From Streptomyces odontomachi (GTDB lineage Bacteria > Actinomycetota > Actinomycetes > Streptomycetales > Streptomycetaceae), in NCBI RefSeq assembly GCF_024435355.1, contig NZ_JAMJWG010000003.1, forward strand, positions 186,001 to 250,000: DNA of 64,000 nucleotides, in the 5' to 3' direction. The position numbers and the translations under genes are program-made. The number at the start of each line of letters is the position of its first letter. The stretch's first letter is position 1. Below, piece by piece: positions 62,482 to 64,000 of the stretch. The notes under the pieces were generated by a model. It saw only the letters and a list, made by a program, of their open reading frames with translations. It did not search any database and was not told the DNA's origin.

Positions 62482-62690
62482 AAGAGGCTAAAATTGCAGT
62501 TGACCAGCAAGTACAGGGTGACTCGCGGGTTACCTGCCAGGGCGCGTCCTGTGGGCGACGTACCGTATGAGCGCGGAAGCAGGTACGGTTGAAGCCCTAC
62601 GGACGGTCTCTCTGTGAGAGTCCGTCCCAGATCATGAACGCGTGTCAAGACTCTGGGGCCGTTGAGCCCCGTCATCGAGGGGGTCGAGCC
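62482..62690 (+). promoter_or_regulatory. Structured leader of the DUF3073 gene
   Basis: About 200 bp that carries TTGACC and TACAGG-like promoter sequence near 62,500-62,520. Successive hairpins follow: ACCGTA/TACGGT (62562-62567 with 62584-62589), GGACGG-CTCTC/GAGAG-CCGTCC (about 62,602-62,629) and GGGGC/GCCCC (about 62,655-62,670). They are in the 5' untranslated part of an 85-residue gene, much more structure than such a leader needs. No known riboswitch consensus is matched. Confidence 0.45.
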
Positions 62691-62948
62691 ATGGGGCGCG
62701 GCCGGGCCAAGGCCAAGCAGACGAAGGTCGCCCGCCAGCTGAAGTACAACAGCGGTGGGACTGACCTCTCACGCCTGGCCAACGAGCTGGGCGCATCGAC
62801 TTCGAGCCAGCCGCCGAATGGCGAGCCGTTCGAGGACGATGAGGACGACGACCCGTACGCACAGTACGCGGATCTCTACAACGACGACGAGGACGATGAG
62901 GACGAGGAGTCGTCCAACCCATCATCGTCCAACCGCCGCGGCGCTTGA
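62691..62948 (+). CDS. DUF3073 family protein
   Basis: An 85-residue protein with GAGGGGG eight bases before its ATG. The basic N-terminus (MGRGRAKAKQTKVARQLKYNSGGTDLSRLANELG) is the DUF3073 signature. The C-terminus is extremely acidic (FEDDEDDDPYAQYADLYNDDEDDEDEE), so the protein is a charged, probably disordered nucleic-acid or ribosome-associated factor. It is conserved between vdh and purM in Streptomyces; function unknown. Confidence 0.9.
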   Translation: MGRGRAKAKQTKVARQLKYNSGGTDLSRLANELGASTSSQPPNGEPFEDDEDDDPYAQYADLYNDDEDDEDEESSNPSSSNRRGA

Positions 62949-63045
62949 CTGCCGGGCTTCCGTTCCCGCAGGTCAGGCAGTTCTGAAGCGGACTTTTCGT
63001 AGCAACGCCGAGAGCCGCCCGTAACCTCGTGGCATAGGCACATCT

Positions 63046-63075
63046 CCCGGTCCAGGGCCTTGAGCCAGGACCGGG
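63046..63075 (+). terminator. Terminator after the DUF3073 gene
   Basis: Eight-bp stem CCCGGTCC with GGACCGGG around a 14-base loop, followed by TTTCG, 98 bp after the stop. It can also block read-through toward the convergent purM. Confidence 0.7.
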
Positions 63076-63150
63076 TTTCGTGCTGTCCGGGTATCCGTCC
63101 CCCTGGGTCCCACTCTCGCCGGCTCCCCCGTCTCCGTTTCTCCGTCCCGA

Positions 63151-64000
63151 TCACGCCGCGTAGCCACCGGTGAGGGCGGCGCCGCTGGTGTGGGTGGTGT
63201 CGCGGGCGACGATCTCGCCCGCGACCCAGGCCGGCACACCACGCTCGGCGAGGGTGGCGAGAGCGGCGTCGGCGCCCGACTGCGGGACGACGGCGATCAT
63301 GCCGACGCCCATGTTGAGGGTCTTCTCCAGCTCCGCCTGCTCGACCTCGCCGAGCCGGCCCACCAGGCCGAAGACGGGCGCGGGCGTCCAGGTGCTGCGA
63401 TCCACAGCGGCGTGCAGGCCTTCGGGGATGACACGGGCCAGGTTGGCGGCGAGCCCACCGCCGGTGACATGGCTGAAGGCATGCACCTCGGTGGCGCGGG
63501 TCAGGGCCAGGCAGTCCAGGGAGTAGATCCTGGTGGGCTCCAGCAGCTCCTCGCCGAGCGGCCGGCCCAACTCCTCGACGTGCCCCTCCAGGGGCAGCCC
63601 GGCGACGTCCAGCAGCACATGCCGCACCAGCGAGTATCCGTTCGAGTGAAGCCCGGACGACCCCATGGCGATGAGGACGTCACCGCTGCGGACCCGCTCG
63701 GGGCCGAGCAGTTCATCGGCCTCGACGGCGCCGGTACCGGCGCCCGCCACATCGAAGTCGTCGGGCCCGAGCAGCCCGGGGTGCTCGGCGGTCTCACCGC
63801 CGACGAGGGCGCACCCGGCGAGCACACAGCCCTCGGCGATGCCCTTGACGATGGCGGCGACCCGCTCCGGGTGGACCTTGCCGACGCAGATGTAGTCGGT
63901 CATGAACAGCGGCTCGGCGCCGCAGACCACGATGTCGTCCATGACCATGGCGACCAGGTCGCGCCCGATGGTGTCGTACACGCCGAGCCGCCGGGCCAGG
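63151..64000 (-). CDS. purM: Phosphoribosylformylglycinamidine cyclo-ligase, C-terminal part
   Basis: The downstream 283 codons of purM; the start lies beyond the right edge. The enzyme closes the imidazole ring of purine precursors (FGAM to AIR) using ATP. Visible signatures: VAMVMDDIVVCGAEPLFMTDYICVGK, GGETAEHPGLL, MGSSGLHSNGYSLVRHVLL, FSHVTGGGLAANLARVIP and NMGVGMIAVVP. The reading continues upstream of an apparent GTG (LARRLGVYDTIG), so that codon is not the start. In Streptomyces purM follows purF, which would lie just beyond the window. Confidence 0.97.
   Translation of the reverse strand, partial: LARRLGVYDTIGRDLVAMVMDDIVVCGAEPLFMTDYICVGKVHPERVAAIVKGIAEGCVLAGCALVGGETAEHPGLLGPDDFDVAGAGTGAVEADELLGPERVRSGDVLIAMGSSGLHSNGYSLVRHVLLDVAGLPLEGHVEELGRPLGEELLEPTRIYSLDCLALTRATEVHAFSHVTGGGLAANLARVIPEGLHAAVDRSTWTPAPVFGLVGRLGEVEQAELEKTLNMGVGMIAVVPQSGADAALATLAERGVPAWVAGEIVARDTTHTSGAALTGGYAA

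Overview
The window is high-GC actinobacterial chromosome with GTG/TTG starts, ATGA-type overlaps and strong GGAGG ribosome sites. BldC, a HspR-controlled heat-shock regulon, DUF397/XRE pairs and valine dehydrogenase point to Streptomyces core chromosome. It holds about 56 genes, one tRNA and a family of short intergenic repeats. There is no prophage, insertion sequence or CRISPR.

Layout. 1-7.7 kb: the start of a probable sensor kinase reading off the left edge, a MacB-type ABC exporter, a VOC protein, a SigE-family sigma factor with a membrane beta-propeller partner, and purA. 7.9-15.8 kb: a degenerate diacylglycerol-kinase-like protein, a MarR/GbsR-type regulator divergent from an ABC exporter, an LAXTG surface protein and an orphan P450. 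15.9-22.6 kb: an ECF42 sigma/YCII/SRPBCC module, a NarL two-component system, a CPT-like kinase and a HEAT-repeat protein. 22.6-26.2 kb: tryptophan-to-kynurenine catabolism (formamidase candidate, kynU, kynA). 26.5-38.3 kb: DUF3151, fba, pyrE, an aldose-epimerase family protein, a CoxG-like SRPBCC membrane protein, a spermidine-synthase-like membrane protein, DUF2617, a Cys/Gly-rich membrane protein, an aminotransferase and YbjN. 38.6-41.9 kb: clpB behind an HspR operator, with a divergent PPOX-fold gene. 42.5-46.9 kb: the most unusual locus, described below. 47.2-52.8 kb: the dnaK-grpE-dnaJ-hspR operon with HAIR operators, then a DUF3533 membrane protein. 53.3-64 kb: hrpA, tRNA-Asp, a DUF6274 gene, bldC, a conserved unknown, vdh, DUF3073 and the 3' part of purM.

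The standout locus (42,491-45,691) encodes a secreted 160-residue protein that is almost entirely ADSGWG repeats (8 exact plus 2 degenerate). It is translationally coupled to a 113-residue Rieske-like protein that has lost most cluster ligands. Two paralogous LuxR-tailed regulators follow, the first divergent from the repeat gene. It looks like an undescribed secreted-peptide system, possibly a multi-core precursor.

At genome scale, the genes left of about 53 kb follow the order I remember for S. coelicolor SCO3629-SCO3671. Those to the right follow SCO4096 down to SCO4087. That juxtaposition suggests an inversion around oriC. Its join coincides with a complete 129-bp repeat carrying 22-bp perfect inverted ends, one of at least eight related intergenic copies here.
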